The notes under the pieces are model-generated. The model worked only from the letters and a program-made list of their open reading frames with translations, made no database searches and was not told where the DNA came from. Shown one piece after another: positions 61,653 through 64,000 of a DNA stretch of 64,000 nucleotides. The stretch comes from Megalopta genalis (lineage: Eukaryota; Arthropoda; Insecta; Hymenoptera; Halictidae), in contig NC_135015.1 of NCBI RefSeq assembly GCF_051020955.1, positions 8,877,616 to 8,941,615 on the forward strand, in the 5' to 3' direction. The position numbers and the translations under genes are program-made. Numbering within the stretch: the stretch's first letter is position 1; each line of letters begins with the position of its first letter.

Positions 61653-61942
61653 TTAACCCTAGAAAGATAACCATATGACAACGTACGTAAAAGATAACCA
61701 TACGCTTCAGAGGCGCATGCTTTTCTAAGGCGTCAATTTTATACTAACAATGGATATTTATTTAAGTTAATCTAGTCATTTTAAAGGTTTGGCATTATTG
61801 TAAAAATAAAATGCATTTATATTATATTTTTTTATATTTTAAGTAATTTTAAACTTAAATCACTAGACCTCTATGAAAAATTAACAAAAATCAACAGTCT
61901 TCGCAGGCGCCTCTGCAACGTAGGTTATCTTTCTCGGGTTAA
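61653..61942. mobile_element. piggyBac-like MITE
   Basis: TTAACCCTAGAAAGATAACC at 61653 pairs with, reversed, TTAACCCGAGAAAGATAACC ending at 61942. The CCCTAGAAAGATA end next to TTAA is the canonical piggyBac terminus. The 290-base length without an open frame marks a non-autonomous derivative. A further inverted pair, TTAACACATTAA (61402-61413) and its complement (61939-61950), may belong to a larger or second element. Confidence 0.75.
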
Positions 61943-64000
61943 TGTGTTAACAATTTGGAGTTGAAAATACAGATCGAGTGTCCACTATATTACTTGTGAC
62001 GTTGCACATTAAAGATACGGAGTGAAATTAATCGTGAACTAAACTGCAAGAAGATAAAGATTGTCAAAAACCGCACAAACTTATCGGCCAATCTTACGTT
62101 TCGTGGGCAAGAAAACAATTGCTTAAAATCTAGAGTTTTTATAATGGTGTGTGATTTTTATATATCCTGATTTTTATAAGACAAAATTTCTTACACGACT
62201 GCATAAATTAATTGCAAATTTTACCCTGCGTATACCTATGCCACGTGCCAAATCCACAACTCGTTCCGCGAGAACCGGATATTACCTCGCAAAGTAGAAT
62301 CTGTTTCGCGTTCCCCCCTGTATCAACCGACGAGCGACGAAGAAGGGCGTCTCAGCCGAGGGCCCCACTCAGCCCCGAATAATCAGCGCGTCCCAAGGAA
62401 GTAACTACGCTTTATCATGCGGCAATATTCGCAGCGAAACTTCGCGGATTCCTCGCACCCAGTCGGCCGTGGAACGGGCGAATTATCTCCGAAATAATTT
62501 CGCGTCGTTTAATGCGCGGGCACAGCGTCACCCGAGGCTCACTAGAACTTCCGGTGGCTCTTTAATGGCCACTCGGCTAAGGGATGGCCGGCCGGCGAAA
62601 ATAAACCATTCGAACGGGAACGAAAGTCTTTGGATAATTAATGCCCGGCGCAACGCTACTGAAACTCGGAACAATCGTCCCGGGTAACTGCGCGCGACAG
62701 CGATTATGCGGCGAGTCGAGGACTAGCCGGGTGCAAATTGCTCGAACGAATCGCTTCGACGGCGATCGCGCCGGCGAGGTCCAAACGGTCCCTCCGATTC
62801 TACGGCAGAAAATCGTCGAGTGCCCGTTGCCGATATCAATTCGACGCAACAAAGGCCGCGTCGGAGCCTGATCGTGTCATGGGAATTAATTACCTCCAGA
62901 AACGTCCGGTTCCATCGGACGGTTAGGCGCGCGTTGTTCGATCGGACGGCCTTCTTTTCAATGGAGTTTGATGGAAAAAGTTACGTCACGAGCAATTTCG
63001 AGTTCGCAACAGTAATTAATGAGATCGACGGTCGCCGCGCCGCGGCCTCGAAATCGCCTACTCGCAGGGTCGACGCGTCTCGTCGCGTTGCGAGGGCGAA
63101 GCAACTGTTGAATTAGAACCGTGGACGGGAGTTGACTCGCGTCGGAACACGTGAACTTTACGATTATTTTCCCGCCACTTAATTTGACCGGCGAGCGAAC
63201 TTTCTAAAGCGCGGACGGCTTAGTTTACAGTGTAACGGCCGCCGGGAAAGTCCGAGCAATTTTTCCGGTTACAGAAACCACTGTCCGGCTTTATCCCGAT
63301 GTCCCTTCGCTGCGCTATTATTCAGAAACCTCCGGACAATGTTTCGTTCCAGGCGTCTCGTGCGGATATTAATTACGCGTCCGTTGACTTCCGTTCACGG
63401 CTGTTAATTTTTACCCAGCAGCTCTTTGTTATCTTCGTCGCGCAATTAACACCTCCAGGCCGGGCGTCAATAATTCACCGGCCCGTACATTAAACATTCC
63501 GCCGATTTCGGCATTCCAGCGGAATCGCCGGCATTTTTGCAGCTGCGTCGACAAACGTTTGAAAAATTCGCACGTGGATACAAAAGATACGATAATGTTT
63601 CAAATTAATTGGCTTATGAATTACTACGGTTTGCCGGAACAAATTGCACTCTTTTTCGAGCAGATAACGGAGGGATCGTGATTATCCGTGTTTTCCGTGC
63701 TTGATATTTTTTTATACGAATTCTCGTCTTTAAAGATAAAGGTCGCGCTTGTGACTCGGCCGACCTTTTATTTCCTTAATAGCATGAATATTCAGCGCAC
63801 AAAGGCTTAAAAGATAAAGGGTGGCGTAGTTTAAATGAAGTTGTGTTAACGGTCATGAACGTTACGCACGAGGGTAAAGTTGATAAAGGATAAAAGCGCC
63901 GGGCACGTAATTAATCGCAGTGAAAATTTTGTAATTCCGATGCGAAGGCCGCGGTTTTATGCATCTGTAACGTTACAGGGTGTTCAATTTTTTTTATGGC

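Larger units (their letters stand above)
57459..64000 (-). other. Ptp99A: Upstream Ptp99A intron, transposon-rich
   Basis: No further Ptp99A exon is recognisable between the acceptor at 57459 and the right edge, so the 5' exons lie outside. The stretch contains a tandem duplication (57787-58790), two mariner relicts (60253-60839, 60887-61372), a piggyBac-like element (61653-61942) and GC-rich DNA at 62.2-63.6 kb without coding signal. The last bases (from about 63974, ACAGGGTGTTC) look like the start of another dispersed repeat. Confidence 0.7.

Overview
The window is nuclear DNA from an insect, most likely a hymenopteran (bee, wasp or ant). The reasons are spliced genes with short AT-rich introns next to one very long-intron gene, abundant GA/CT microsatellites, mariner relicts whose ends begin TTGGGTTGGCAACTAA, and short TTAA-flanked elements. 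The order assignment is an inference. Nothing bacterial, phage or CRISPR-like is present.

There are two protein-coding genes, both on the minus strand and both cut by a window edge. (1) Positions 1-6428 hold the spatacsin gene (SPG11 family), a large late-endosome/lysosome scaffold. I could join 20 coding exons, all GT-AG and phase-consistent, giving about 1612 residues. The last C-terminal residues lie beyond the left edge. (2) Positions 18443-57458 hold the receptor tyrosine phosphatase Ptp99A (vertebrate PTPRG/PTPRZ relatives). Fifteen phase-consistent coding exons encode three fibronectin type III domains, one membrane helix, an active phosphatase domain D1, an inactive domain D2 and a 155-residue tail. 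Its 5' exons lie beyond the right edge. A 24.3 kb intron separates the first visible FN3 domain from the second. Inside that intron, at 45980-46154, lies a signal-peptide-coding exon with a phase-1 donor. It could be an alternative first exon.

Region by region: 1-6.5 kb is compact, AT-rich spatacsin. 6.5-18.4 kb is intergenic plus the Ptp99A 3' flank, with a transposon-derived block at 7.06-8.76 kb, AT-rich DNA to about 11 kb, then GC-richer DNA with simple repeats. 18.4-32.7 kb holds most Ptp99A exons. 32.7-57.0 kb is the giant intron, with GC-rich, CpG-rich DNA and long GA/CT tracts at 46-55.6 kb. 57.0-57.5 kb has two more exons. 57.5-64 kb is upstream intron rich in duplications and mariner/piggyBac-like relicts.

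The two genes have no obvious functional link. Spatacsin acts in lysosome recycling with spastizin and AP-5. Ptp99A acts at the neuronal surface in axon guidance. I found no convincing undescribed system. The points most worth a second look are the possible alternative first exon, the homologous introns shared by the two phosphatase domains, the N-terminally short spatacsin start, and a tandem duplication in which one copy carries a clean 227-bp insertion and the other keeps the empty site.
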